DNA of 64,000 bases, taken from the NCBI RefSeq assembly GCF_900188175.1, contig NZ_FZOQ01000013.1, forward strand, positions 121,401 to 185,400, in the 5' to 3' direction. Origin of the DNA: Pontibacter ummariensis. GTDB taxonomy: Bacteria > Bacteroidota > Bacteroidia > Cytophagales > Hymenobacteraceae. This document shows, piece by piece, positions 1 through 7,521 of the stretch. The stretch's first letter is position 1; every line of letters begins with the position of its first letter. The translations under genes were made by a program, and so were the position numbers. The notes below the pieces were generated by a model. It searched no databases. It had not been told where the DNA came from and was given only the letters and a program-made list of their open reading frames with translations.

Positions 1-235
1 AGGTGCCGGTCTGGACGGTGCCCTCGCCGCCCAGTGCAAAGCGGCCATCGGCATAGAACTGCATGCTGTTGCGCTCTATGGCCTCCTGCTCCTCCACAGC
101 GACCCAGGTTTTACTCTCTACGCCGGATATCATGTTCTCCGACCCCACCTCGTCATCGCCGCAGCTGGTGGTAAAAAGTACGAACAGCATGCCCAGCAGA
201 AGTTGCCAGGGTTGCTTCCAGTTTATTCTGTTCAT
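1..235 (-). CDS. Lipoprotein, C-terminus cut by window edge
   Basis: Reading leftwards from an ATG at 233-235, the frame stays open to base 1, so only about 78 N-terminal residues are present. The protein begins with a basic stretch and a hydrophobic segment ending in a lipobox (FTTSC, then GDDE), the pattern of a signal-peptidase-II lipoprotein. After the acidic tether comes SKTWVAVEEQ and then MQFYADGRFALGG. A W near the start followed by F-x-x-DGRF is typical of lipocalin-like or DUF4923-like small Bacteroidota lipoproteins, but too little is visible to assign a family. It is divergent from the LysM gene to its right. Function unknown. Confidence 0.6.
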   Translation of the reverse strand, partial: MNRINWKQPWQLLLGMLFVLFTTSCGDDEVGSENMISGVESKTWVAVEEQEAIERNSMQFYADGRFALGGEGTVQTGT

Positions 236-365
236 TATCTGTTGCTGTTGGTTATGCAAAGGCACCCCTTCCGCCTTATGAAAAGCGATGCCTGGCATTG
301 CTTACGAACCCACCACCGTCACCGTTACGCAACTTCGCGCCACAACTAAGTCCTCTGTAGAGGCG

Positions 366-373
366 TATCTTTA
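366..373 (+). promoter_or_regulatory. -7-like element before LysM gene
   Basis: TATCTTTA matches the Bacteroidota -7 consensus TAnnTTTG at all but the last base. It lies about 60 bp before the chosen start at 435, in the divergent gap with the lipoprotein on the left. No clear -33 TTG was seen. Confidence 0.35.
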
Positions 374-434
374 GGTAAGCAACTGGGGTAATGCCGGTTG
401 CATGAAATAAATTTTGAACAAAAGCATTTATAAT

Positions 435-809
435 ATGGGACTGTTAGATTTTTTTAAGAAGGGCAAGGAAGAACCCCAAAAACCAACCACCAATGTACAA
501 TCCTCTGATCGTTTAAAGACGCCAGAAGGCACACAGCCGATCAGTAAAGGCACGGACATGGCCTCCCGTACAGAAGGAGACCCGAGTAAGGCCTTTTATA
601 ATAAAGAGGACAAGCAGAAGCAAACGAGCCCTGGCCCGCACCAGGACGTTTATACCGTGCAATCAGGTGATTCACTGTCTGGGATTGCGAGCAAGCATTA
701 TGGCAATGCGAACTCCTGGACGCGCATTTATGATGCGAACAAAGACAAAATCGGCGGCAATCCTGACCTGATTCGCCCAGGGCTGCGTATTGTGATCCCG
801 AGAGACTAA
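435..809 (+). CDS. LysM domain protein
   Basis: Protein of 124 residues with a C-terminal LysM domain (about residues 74-122). It has the characteristic YTVQSGDSLSGIA opening, followed by the tryptophan/tyrosine-rich middle and IRPGLRIVIP ending that bind the glycan of peptidoglycan. The N-terminus (MGLLDFFKKG, then a Lys/Gln/Pro-rich linker of about 60 residues) has no signal peptide. It resembles cytoplasmic or periplasmic LysM proteins of the YgaU type that pair with BON domains; no BON domain is seen here. A TTG start 21 bases upstream would add seven residues, but the ATG fits the common MGLxDFF N-terminus better. The gene ends just before a strong bidirectional terminator shared with the convergent gene. 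Confidence 0.85.
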   Translation: MGLLDFFKKGKEEPQKPTTNVQSSDRLKTPEGTQPISKGTDMASRTEGDPSKAFYNKEDKQKQTSPGPHQDVYTVQSGDSLSGIASKHYGNANSWTRIYDANKDKIGGNPDLIRPGLRIVIPRD

Positions 810-814
810 TTAAG

Positions 815-872
815 CACACATAAAAAAGAGTGGCCGGCACCTGTAAGTGCCGGCCACTCTTTTTTATGTGTG
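815..872. terminator. Bidirectional terminator, 26-bp perfect stem
   Basis: Arms 815-840 and 847-872 are perfectly complementary around the six-base loop CTGTAA. The stem contains a GC-rich block (GTGGCCGGCAC) flanked by A6 and T6 runs, so it can act as an intrinsic terminator on either strand. It separates the convergent LysM and beta-barrel genes. Confidence 0.9.
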
Positions 873-887
873 TTCTATATAAGGACC

Positions 888-1544
888 CTACCAAATATGA
901 TAATTCACTCCTAATACCAGGCCAAAGTCACGCTCTCTGAAAGCCGACTCTTTGGCTGCAAGCCTACTCATAACCGATAGTTGCAGTTGCCCTAGCAGGT
1001 GCACTTGTGGTCCCAGGGTCAACTGCGCCCCCAGCGGCAAATAGAGGCGCAGCTTCCGGTGGTAATGGTTCTCGTAAAATTCATCCAACTCAGTAGTGCT
1101 CCCCCCGTGAGTCCCGGGGAACTGCGTGGCCATAATGGCTGCGAGCTTATACTTGGCCCCTGCACCTGCCCCTATAGCAAATCTCTCGCTGACTTGGTGC
1201 AGATACTGTGCCGCGAGCCCCACAGTAAAGTTGCCGTACCTCGTTCTCACGTCTGCCCAGGGGTTTTCGTTCACATCCCAGGTCTGCATGGTCCCACCGC
1301 TTTGCCTTTCAAGCGAAATCAGGTAGGTTAGCTGCAGGAAACCTTTCTCGGTAAGGGGCTTGTGCATCCACATTCCTAATTCCAGTTGCAGACCAGGAGC
1401 GTAGTCAATATCCTGCAACACTTCTTTGTTGCTGTTAACCAGGGTTTCAAACACGCCAAACCTGCCTGTAAGGCCATAAGTATTTTCCTGGGCGCTGGCA
1501 GCGAGCGACAGCAGGAAGGCGAGCATACACAGTAAGTTTTTCAT
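888..1544 (-). CDS. Outer-membrane beta-barrel protein, function unknown
   Basis: Protein of 218 residues with a clear Sec signal peptide (MKNLLCMLAFLLSLAASAQ, cleavage after AQ). Alternating hydrophobic/aromatic strands and Gly-rich turns follow (for example LQLELGMWMH, LQLTYLISLE, FTVGLAAQYLH, LRLYLPLGAQLTL), ending in FGLVLGVNYHIW with a terminal aromatic residue. This is the pattern of an eight-to-ten-strand outer-membrane barrel (PorT or OmpW-like size). The substrate cannot be read from the sequence. It lies 13 bp downstream of the lipoprotein gene at 1558-1956 and is probably co-transcribed with it. Confidence 0.75.
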   Translation of the reverse strand: MKNLLCMLAFLLSLAASAQENTYGLTGRFGVFETLVNSNKEVLQDIDYAPGLQLELGMWMHKPLTEKGFLQLTYLISLERQSGGTMQTWDVNENPWADVRTRYGNFTVGLAAQYLHQVSERFAIGAGAGAKYKLAAIMATQFPGTHGGSTTELDEFYENHYHRKLRLYLPLGAQLTLGPQVHLLGQLQLSVMSRLAAKESAFRERDFGLVLGVNYHIW

Positions 1545-1557
1545 TCCGCCTCCCCTC

Positions 1558-1956
1558 TTAATTTGCTTTAATTAAACGGTAGCGGCTCACTTGCCCTCCC
1601 AACTGCACCTCACAAATGTAGACGCCTTTGGGCATACCATCAAACGCTGCACGCACGCTAATGCCGTCGTAGACATAGTCTACCGCAATCCGCTTCGTGT
1701 ACTTCCCTCTTTCATCGGAAAAAGAGATGGTAGCGGTACTTGTGTTTGGATCGTAGAGGCTCACTTTTACCTCGTGCACAAAGGGATTAGGGGCAACAGA
1801 GATGCCTACATTACCGCCTGCTGCACTACCCGCTTTTTGCTGCACACTGTACGTCAGGTTTTGCAGCCCCGAATAGTCTGGCTCCGGATCATGCTGCTTA
1901 CAGCCATTCAGGCAAAGCAAGGCCGCTATAGCCATTGTATACAGGTGTGCTTTCAT
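1558..1956 (-). CDS. Small lipoprotein with T9SS type A-like C-terminal domain
   Basis: Protein of 132 residues. The N-terminus is a signal peptide ending in a lipobox (CLNGC, then KQHDPEPD), which predicts lipid anchoring. From about residue 52 the sequence follows the plan of a type IX secretion sorting domain. It has a VAPNPF entry motif, strands with DPNTSTATISFSD, then GMPKGVYICEVQLGG and the terminal YRLIKAN. Such domains normally sit at the end of a large secreted protein, but here the domain makes up almost all of the mature protein. It heads a two-gene unit with the beta-barrel gene. The role is unknown; it might instead be a small lipoprotein that merely shares the sorting-domain fold. 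Confidence 0.7.
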   Translation of the reverse strand: MKAHLYTMAIAALLCLNGCKQHDPEPDYSGLQNLTYSVQQKAGSAAGGNVGISVAPNPFVHEVKVSLYDPNTSTATISFSDERGKYTKRIAVDYVYDGISVRAAFDGMPKGVYICEVQLGGQVSRYRLIKAN

Positions 1957-1983
1957 ACATCGTTATTTAGAGGAGGAAGATAA

Positions 1984-1991
1984 CAAAAGTA
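1984..1991 (-). promoter_or_regulatory. -7 element of the 1956-888 operon
   Basis: CAAAAGTA on the plus strand reads TACTTTTG on the minus strand, a full match to TAnnTTTG. It lies 28 bp upstream of the lipoprotein ATG. Confidence 0.5.
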
Positions 1992-2167
1992 CCGCTCTTC
2001 CACAGAATAGGACCAGCTTAGTTTAGAGGAACCGATGTCAACAATTTGTTTGAGGCGATAGCAGGGTTTTCATAAGCATCCCTGTTTCCTAACTACGCCC
2101 TGCAACGCGCGCGGCAGGCAAGTTTCTGCTACTGCTGCACGACTGCCCAAGTCTTGAGAAGTCCCCA

Positions 2168-3418
2168 TCAGTAAGCTCGTCCTCCCAGGGTAGGCAAAAG
2201 TCCTCCTGAGGGCGACTGAACTATAGAAAACCGAACGGGCAGCGTAAAAGTAGTGGCAACTGGCATGTTGTTGACAAGAGCCGGTTTCCACTTTGGCATC
2301 AGCTTCACGACCCGTACTGATTCCTGGTCGAGGCCGTACCCTAATGACTTTATCACTTTAATGCCTTCAACGGAGCCATCAGGCTGCACAGTAAATGTAA
2401 CCACCACGAAGCCTTCTACCCCTGCCCGCTGTGCTGTTGCCGGATAGCGGATATTGCTGGCCAAGAACTTCAGCATTGCCATCTCGCCTCCCGGAAACTC
2501 TGGCTTGGTATCAGGCACCAGTTCCACAACCAGTTTCAAGGTATCAGTTCCTGACGCTGTAGGGTGTACCACTTGGTAGTAGCTTACTTGCTGCTGCGCT
2601 TCATTCTTTTCCTGTACCTCCTGCACGTCTAACTTCAACACGTAGGCCAGCAGCGGGAAATTCGACTTGAAGGCAGTTTCATCCACAGTCCATTTCTCCA
2701 CCTTGTCTAAGTAAGGGAAGTCGGTCCCTAGTCTGAACCTGTCTTCAGAGGTATACGCCACCCTGGCATTCTGCTGTTGAACGTACCCCTTCTCCATCTC
2801 CCCATCTTTGTAGACCTGCTCTATTAAAGGCTTTCCGGCCTTGCCGTTTGTAAGTTCGGTGTACTGCCACTTCCCCACACGGACGCCTCCAGCATAATCA
2901 CCCTTCAGTTGCGCCTGGCTCTGGCCGTCTTCTCCTGAGAACAAGGTGACGTAGGTACCTTTTCCGTTCACGATGGTCTGCGTCCCGCTCTCATCCCAAT
3001 AACTCTGAAACCTGAACTTCGGCCAGTCATACACCACCTCCTGCAAAGCCTGCCCGTTTTCGCGCCAGAACTTCCATAACCCTACTGGCACATTATTCTT
3101 GTAGCTACCCTGTGCCTGCAGCTGCCCGTTCGGAAAGTAAAATAGCCAGTTGCCCTGTTTTAGCCCTCTGCTGTAGTTGCCTCTGGCCATTACCTGCCCG
3201 GATCCGTAGTAATCAGACACCCCCTGATCGAAAAGCATGTTAAAGAGTTGCCCTGTTCGGATAAGCGAGTCGGGGACAGTCGCCAACCGGGTGTAGGCGG
3301 CATTTTCTTTTCTGGTGACCTCCCATTTCTGGTTATAGTAAATAGCCACCTGTTGCTGGGCCTGCGCGCCCGCGAACGCCAGTAGAAGCACGAAGAAAAA
3401 AAGTAAAGCTTGTTTCAT
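2168..3418 (-). CDS. MORN-repeat/TonB C-terminal domain protein
   Basis: Protein of 416 residues with a Sec signal peptide (cleavage after AGAQAQ). Residues about 70-130 hold MORN-like repeats (YGSGQVMARGNY, NGQLQAQGSYKNN, WKFWRENGQAL), found in Bacteroidota toxin-antitoxin and envelope proteins. Residues about 310-400 form a TonB C-terminal domain: PEFPGGEMAML, IRYPATAQRAGVEG, VTFTVQPDGSV and MPKWKPALVNN are hallmark segments. There is no N-terminal transmembrane anchor beyond the cleavable signal, so it is unlikely to be a classical ExbB/ExbD-energised TonB. It is more likely a periplasmic member of the energy-transducer-TonB family. No operon partner lies within 100 bp. Confidence 0.8.
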   Translation of the reverse strand: MKQALLFFFVLLLAFAGAQAQQQVAIYYNQKWEVTRKENAAYTRLATVPDSLIRTGQLFNMLFDQGVSDYYGSGQVMARGNYSRGLKQGNWLFYFPNGQLQAQGSYKNNVPVGLWKFWRENGQALQEVVYDWPKFRFQSYWDESGTQTIVNGKGTYVTLFSGEDGQSQAQLKGDYAGGVRVGKWQYTELTNGKAGKPLIEQVYKDGEMEKGYVQQQNARVAYTSEDRFRLGTDFPYLDKVEKWTVDETAFKSNFPLLAYVLKLDVQEVQEKNEAQQQVSYYQVVHPTASGTDTLKLVVELVPDTKPEFPGGEMAMLKFLASNIRYPATAQRAGVEGFVVVTFTVQPDGSVEGIKVIKSLGYGLDQESVRVVKLMPKWKPALVNNMPVATTFTLPVRFSIVQSPSGGLLPTLGGRAY

Positions 3419-3466
3419 GTCAGTGGTAGTGTTGGTATATCACTGTGCTAATATAGCATAAAAGCA

Positions 3467-3499
3467 AAAGCCGCCTAACTTTTACAGCTAGGCGGCTTT
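3467..3499 (-). terminator. ndk terminator
   Basis: Arms 3467-3477 and 3489-3499 (AAAGCCGCCTA / TAGGCGGCTTT) form an 11-bp stem with an 11-base loop. On the minus strand the stem is followed by TTTTGCTTTTA, a U-rich tail, so it should terminate ndk transcripts. Confidence 0.8.
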
Positions 3500-3524
3500 A
3501 CATCAATAAGTATGCTTTTAACGC

Positions 3525-3944
3525 TTAGAAACGCTCGTCGGCAGAGAAAAAGAAGTCACCTTCGATCTTGGCGTTCTCATCAGAGTCAGAACCGTGGATC
3601 GCGTTTGCCTCAATAGACTTGGCATACTTCTTACGGATAGTCCCCTCTTCTGCCTGTGCAGGGTTAGTGGCACCGATCAGTTTGCGGAAGTCTTCCACAG
3701 CGTTGTCTTTCTCCAGAATCATTGCCACGATAGGGCCAGAAGACATGTATTTTACAAGGTCGCCGTAGAAAGGACGCTCTTTGTGTACTTCATAGAACTT
3801 ACCAGCGCGCTCCTCAGACAGCTTTGTTTTCTTCATTGCCACGATGCGGAAGCCGCCTTCCTCAATCATCTGTGTAATGCCACCAATGTGATTTTCAGCC
3901 ACTGCGTCAGGCTTGATCATAGTAAATGTGATGTTTCCGGCCAT
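3525..3944 (-). CDS. ndk: Nucleoside diphosphate kinase
   Basis: Protein of 139 residues, the normal length for bacterial Ndk. The enzyme transfers the gamma-phosphate of ATP to NDPs through a phospho-histidine. Visible hallmarks are FTMIKPDAV at the N-terminus, the catalytic His117 in NAIHGSDS, and the [15 protein letters not shown] segment of the nucleotide pocket. The gene stands alone, with its own terminator and a -7 element at 3988-3995, and is divergent from the NrnA-like gene. Nothing unusual. Confidence 0.97.
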   Translation of the reverse strand: MAGNITFTMIKPDAVAENHIGGITQMIEEGGFRIVAMKKTKLSEERAGKFYEVHKERPFYGDLVKYMSSGPIVAMILEKDNAVEDFRKLIGATNPAQAEEGTIRKKYAKSIEANAIHGSDSDENAKIEGDFFFSADERF

Positions 3945-3987
3945 GTCTCTTCAATAGTTATGGTTTATACTTCTAAAAATGAAGCTG

Positions 3988-3995
3988 CAAAAGTA
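3988..3995 (-). promoter_or_regulatory. -7 element of ndk
   Basis: CAAAAGTA on the plus strand (TACTTTTG on the minus strand) matches TAnnTTTG fully, 44 bp upstream of the ndk ATG. Confidence 0.5.
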
Positions 3996-4172
3996 GGGCA
4001 TTTTACCTAATTCGCATACTTTTCTTCTTACTTTGATTAACTCTTGCCACCGCTGCAGGGTTGCCAAAACAGGCCAGGAGGTGGCTTAAACGCTATTTTA
4101 TTGTTTTAGAAGTATTTTATTCAGAAATTCGCGCCTTATATCCTTATTAATCAGAGGATTTAAATTGACAGT

Positions 4173-5195
4173 ATGCATAATATCAATGCTCTGAAAGAGC
4201 TCTTAAAAGAGCCTAAAGAGGTGATGATCACCACGCACCATAAACCAGATGCGGATGCGTTGGGCTCGTCGCTGGGCTTGGCCGGGTACCTGAAAAAGAA
4301 AGGGCACCGGGTTACCGTGATCACACCTTCTGACTACCCGGACTTCCTGAACTGGATGGAGGGAAACGACGATGTGATCGTGTACTCGGAGAACAACGAC
4401 GCCCTGGTGCAGCGCATCATCAATGAGGCACAGGTCATCTTCTGCCTCGACTTCAACAACCTGTCCCGTATTAACGAGATGGGCGAGTACATCCGGCACG
4501 CGAAGGGGACAAAGGTACTGGTGGACCACCACCTGCAGCCAGAGGACTTCGCAGACCTGGACTACGCGAACACCGAGGCCGCGGCCACAGCTGAGATCGT
4601 GTATGACCTGATCAAAGCAATGGGTGACGGCGACCTCATCGATATAGGAATCGGCGAGTGCCTCTATGCCGGCATCATGACGGACACAGGCTCCTTCCGC
4701 CATCCCAGCACTTCCAAAAATGTACACCTTATCATTGCAGACCTCCTGCACATAGGGGTTAAGACCTCCGATATCCACCGCCTGATCTATGACAGCTCCA
4801 CAGAGCTGCGCCTGCGCTTTTTAGGTTATGCCCTGAAAGACAAGCTGGTTGTGCTGCCGGAGTATAACACAGCTTACATTTCTATCACAGCGGATGAACT
4901 GAAGGCTTATAACTCCAAAACCGGTGATACCGAGGGGCTTGTGAACTATGCCCTGTCCATAGAAGGCATAGTATTTGCAGCGCTGATCATCGACCGTACA
5001 CAAGCCGTTAAAATGTCTTTCCGCTCGGTAGGAGATTTTTCGGCAAACGAGTTTGCCCGGGCCCACTTTAATGGAGGTGGCCATAAGAATGCGGCTGGCG
5101 GTATGTCCATGGACACACTGGAGGCTACCGTCGCTAAATTTGAGAGCTTGCTGCCTCTTTACAAAGATAAACTGCAGCAGGCTTCAACCAAGTAG
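4173..5195 (+). CDS. DHH-family phosphoesterase (NrnA-like oligoribonuclease/pAp phosphatase)
   Basis: Protein of 340 residues, typical NrnA length. N-terminal DHH domain: HHKPDADALGSS carries the first metal-binding DxD, DFNNLSRI the next Asp, and DHHLQPEDFAD the signature DHH. The C-terminal DHHA1 domain ends with FNGGGHKNAAGG, the substrate-binding GGGH loop. NrnA enzymes degrade 2-5 nt RNA and dephosphorylate pAp in the cytoplasm. It is followed 26 bp later by two FKBP lipoproteins. As I recall, the order ndk, DHH phosphoesterase, FKBP (GldI-like) also occurs in gliding Flavobacteriia, so the link may be positional rather than functional. Confidence 0.92.
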   Translation: MHNINALKELLKEPKEVMITTHHKPDADALGSSLGLAGYLKKKGHRVTVITPSDYPDFLNWMEGNDDVIVYSENNDALVQRIINEAQVIFCLDFNNLSRINEMGEYIRHAKGTKVLVDHHLQPEDFADLDYANTEAAATAEIVYDLIKAMGDGDLIDIGIGECLYAGIMTDTGSFRHPSTSKNVHLIIADLLHIGVKTSDIHRLIYDSSTELRLRFLGYALKDKLVVLPEYNTAYISITADELKAYNSKTGDTEGLVNYALSIEGIVFAALIIDRTQAVKMSFRSVGDFSANEFARAHFNGGGHKNAAGGMSMDTLEATVAKFESLLPLYKDKLQQASTK

Positions 5196-5221
5196 TACAT
5201 TTTTTTATCTCAACTTATACA

Positions 5222-6175
5222 ATGCTATCTAGAACAAAATTTTTGCTGCCGGTATTAGCTGGCACCCTACTATTGCAGGCTTGCAATAAAGATGAGTTCC
5301 ATACCACGGCCGATGGCCTTGTGTATAAAGTCTACGAGCTGGAAGACGGCGAGTACAAAAACAAAGGCGAGGTAGCCCCGGAAGATACTACCGGTGCTAA
5401 GATCGGAGAGATCGTGACCCTGCAGATGCTGTACAAGAACTCTGAGGACTCTGTACTGTTCGACTCCCGCACACAGAACCAGCCGATCATGATCCCGGTA
5501 ATGGAGCCTACCTTCAAGGGTAGCTTAGAGCAGGCCCTGATGATGCTATCACCAGGGGATAGCGGCGTGTTCAAAGTGAACGCTGACTCCCTGTTCGCCA
5601 AAACGTTCGGACAGCCACTTCCTCCCTTCATCAAGCCGGGCTCACAGCTCACCTTCTTCCTGAAAGCAGAAAAAGTACAGTCGCGCGAGCAGGCCATGGC
5701 TGATCAGCAGAAAATGTTCGAAGAGCAGATGAAGGAGGCACAGGCCCGTGCCGAGAAGCAGATCAAGATCGACGACGAGAAGATCCAGCAGTACATCAAG
5801 GAGAACAACCTCCAGAACGTGCAGAAAACAGAAGGCGGCGTGTACTATGCCGTTACCAAGCCAGGCTCAGGTCCTGAGGCAGACGCTGGTGACCAGGTAT
5901 CGGTACACTACACGCTCACCCACCTGGATGGCAAGGAGCTGGAGTCATCACGCAACAACCCGATGACGAAAAACGAGCCTTTCCAGTTCACGCTGGGGCA
6001 GGGTCAGGTGATCCGGGGCTGGGATGAGGCCATTGCCGAGTTAAAAGAAGGCAGCCAGGCCACCTTGCTGGTTCCTTCGCCACTTGCTTATGGCGACCAG
6101 GACCGCGGACCAGACATGCCGGCCAACTCTATCCTGCGTTTCGACGTGGAACTGGTAAATGTAGAAAAGCAGTAA
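5222..6175 (+). CDS. Lipoprotein FKBP-type prolyl isomerase with degenerate first domain
   Basis: Protein of 317 residues. The signal peptide ends in the lipobox LLLQAC, then NKDE. Residues about 35-150 look like an FKBP fold that has lost its active-site residues (IGEIVTLQMLY, FKGSLEQALMMLSPGDSGVF, PGSQLTFFLKAEKV). A Lys/Glu/Gln-rich helical segment (about 152-190) leads to a well-conserved C-terminal FKBP domain (about 205-316) with QVSVHYTLTHLDGKE, GQVIRGWDEAIAELKEG, SPLAYGD and ILRFDVELVNVE. It resembles the gliding-associated isomerase GldI and Mip-type periplasmic FKBPs. Probably a periplasmic or outer-membrane folding factor, co-transcribed with the FKBP gene 20 bp downstream. Confidence 0.9.
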   Translation: MLSRTKFLLPVLAGTLLLQACNKDEFHTTADGLVYKVYELEDGEYKNKGEVAPEDTTGAKIGEIVTLQMLYKNSEDSVLFDSRTQNQPIMIPVMEPTFKGSLEQALMMLSPGDSGVFKVNADSLFAKTFGQPLPPFIKPGSQLTFFLKAEKVQSREQAMADQQKMFEEQMKEAQARAEKQIKIDDEKIQQYIKENNLQNVQKTEGGVYYAVTKPGSGPEADAGDQVSVHYTLTHLDGKELESSRNNPMTKNEPFQFTLGQGQVIRGWDEAIAELKEGSQATLLVPSPLAYGDQDRGPDMPANSILRFDVELVNVEKQ

Positions 6176-6195
6176 AATACGCTAAGATTATTCTT

Positions 6196-6726
6196 ATGCA
6201 GCATATAAAGTTATTTTTCGGCAAGAGGAGCAGCCTGCTACAGGCGCTCTTCTTCCTTTTCTCGATTGGCCTGCTCGCATCCTGTGGAGACGACACAGAG
6301 CCTTTTGACCCTATTAAGCAGCGCGAGATAGACGATAGACTTCTCCTGGATTATATGGTGGAAAATGGCGTGGACACTTCCGCCGTGGTCAAAACAGCCT
6401 CCGGCCTTTACTATGAGCAACTAGCCCCCGGCACAGGCCCTCAGGTAGAGTCCGGTGACGAAGTTGAAGTAAAATATTCAGGGAAGCTACTAAATGGTAC
6501 CGAGTTCGACAAAGGCACAATAGGCGGAAGCCCCACAAACCCTCTTATAGTTGGAGCAGGAATGGTGATCCGTGGCTGGGACGAAGGATTGAAGTTGATG
6601 CAGGAAGGAGAAAAAGCCCGCTTGTACATTCCCTCGCACTTAGCCTATGGCCGCTCTGGCTCAAGGGGAGCAATACCGCCAAACGCCCCCCTGGTGTTTG
6701 ACATGGAAATCCTTGATATCAAGTAA
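6196..6726 (+). CDS. Lipoprotein FKBP-type prolyl isomerase
   Basis: Protein of 176 residues. The signal peptide ends in LLASC, then GDDTEPFD, predicting a lipoprotein. After a short helical N-domain (REIDDRLLLDYMVENG, common in Bacteroidota FKBPs) comes one complete FKBP domain (about 75-175): GDEVEVKYSGKLLNGTEFD, GMVIRGWDEGLKLMQEGE, SHLAYG and VFDMEILDI. Active-site Tyr, Asp, Trp and aromatic positions are present, so it should be active, unlike the first half of its neighbour. It accelerates prolyl cis-trans isomerisation in the cell envelope. Confidence 0.92.
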   Translation: MQHIKLFFGKRSSLLQALFFLFSIGLLASCGDDTEPFDPIKQREIDDRLLLDYMVENGVDTSAVVKTASGLYYEQLAPGTGPQVESGDEVEVKYSGKLLNGTEFDKGTIGGSPTNPLIVGAGMVIRGWDEGLKLMQEGEKARLYIPSHLAYGRSGSRGAIPPNAPLVFDMEILDIK

Positions 6727-6743
6727 AGACACCTTACCTGTTT

Positions 6744-6790
6744 AAAGCAAAAGCCCTGTACATGTTCCACGTGTACAGGGCTTTTGCTTT
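6744..6790. terminator. Bidirectional terminator between FKBP gene and recO
   Basis: Arms 6744-6762 and 6772-6790 (AAAGCAAAAGCCCTGTACA and its complement) are perfect over 19 bp with a nine-base loop and A/T-rich outer ends. It serves the convergent FKBP and recO genes. Confidence 0.88.
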
Positions 6791-6807
6791 CGGCCTTAAG
6801 AGTTTCC

Positions 6808-7521
6808 TTAACCTGCCAATACTTCTGACAGTATCGCCAGCGATTTTATCTCCCCTAGCCTGTCTACATGCAGCTGGTAATAGCGGATGAGCACGTCTAG
6901 CAGTTCTCTGCGCACCTTCCCGTTCGGAATCACCGCCCTTTCCGGCTCCCGGATCAACTCATCGAAATAGGCCTCATGCGACAACAGGGCCAACACAGGC
7001 GGTGCCGAGGAGGCTGACTGTGCATTGTTGGAGAAGGCCACTTGCTCTACGATCTCTGCCCCGGAACCTGGCCCGAAGCCCAAGTGGTAACTCAGTTGCA
7101 ATAAAAACACCAGATGAAAGTTTTCGAAGCCCTGCCTTTGCTCGTCGAAGAACACAATGGCGTTGAACAGGAAGTTAAACAGTGGCGGATTCTCCTCTTC
7201 CTCTTTCAGGGATCGCGCCACTACTTCCGACAGGAACAGGAGCATGCTGCTTTTCCGGATATCAAAAGGGATGGTGGAGAAAGTATAGGCAGTTTTATAC
7301 TCCGAAATACGGGTCAGGCCACCTTTAGGGGAGGTGTACACCACCATGTCGAGGAGTGTGAAGGGCTGAAACAGGGCGATTCGGGAACCAGGGCCTTTTT
7401 TGCGCACGCTGTTAACGATGTAGGATTGTACCCCCAGTGCCTCTGTGTACACCCTGGTAATAATGGATGACTCGCGGTACTTGATGTGGTTCAGTACGAT
7501 TCCCCTTGTTTTAACTAGCAT
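6808..7521 (-). CDS. recO: DNA repair protein RecO
   Basis: Protein of 237 residues, normal RecO size. The N-terminal OB-fold starts with MLVKTRGIVLNHIKYRESS and continues with TRVYTEALGVQSYIVNSVRKK, the conserved RecO_N pattern. The C-terminal helical domain follows, without an obvious zinc-finger Cys quartet, as is common in Bacteroidota. RecO loads RecA onto SSB-coated single-stranded DNA in the RecFOR pathway. Its start codon immediately follows the porZ stop codon (TAA-ATG with no spacer), so the two are translated from one transcript, probably with translational coupling. Confidence 0.93.
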   Translation of the reverse strand: MLVKTRGIVLNHIKYRESSIITRVYTEALGVQSYIVNSVRKKGPGSRIALFQPFTLLDMVVYTSPKGGLTRISEYKTAYTFSTIPFDIRKSSMLLFLSEVVARSLKEEEENPPLFNFLFNAIVFFDEQRQGFENFHLVFLLQLSYHLGFGPGSGAEIVEQVAFSNNAQSASSAPPVLALLSHEAYFDELIREPERAVIPNGKVRRELLDVLIRYYQLHVDRLGEIKSLAILSEVLAG

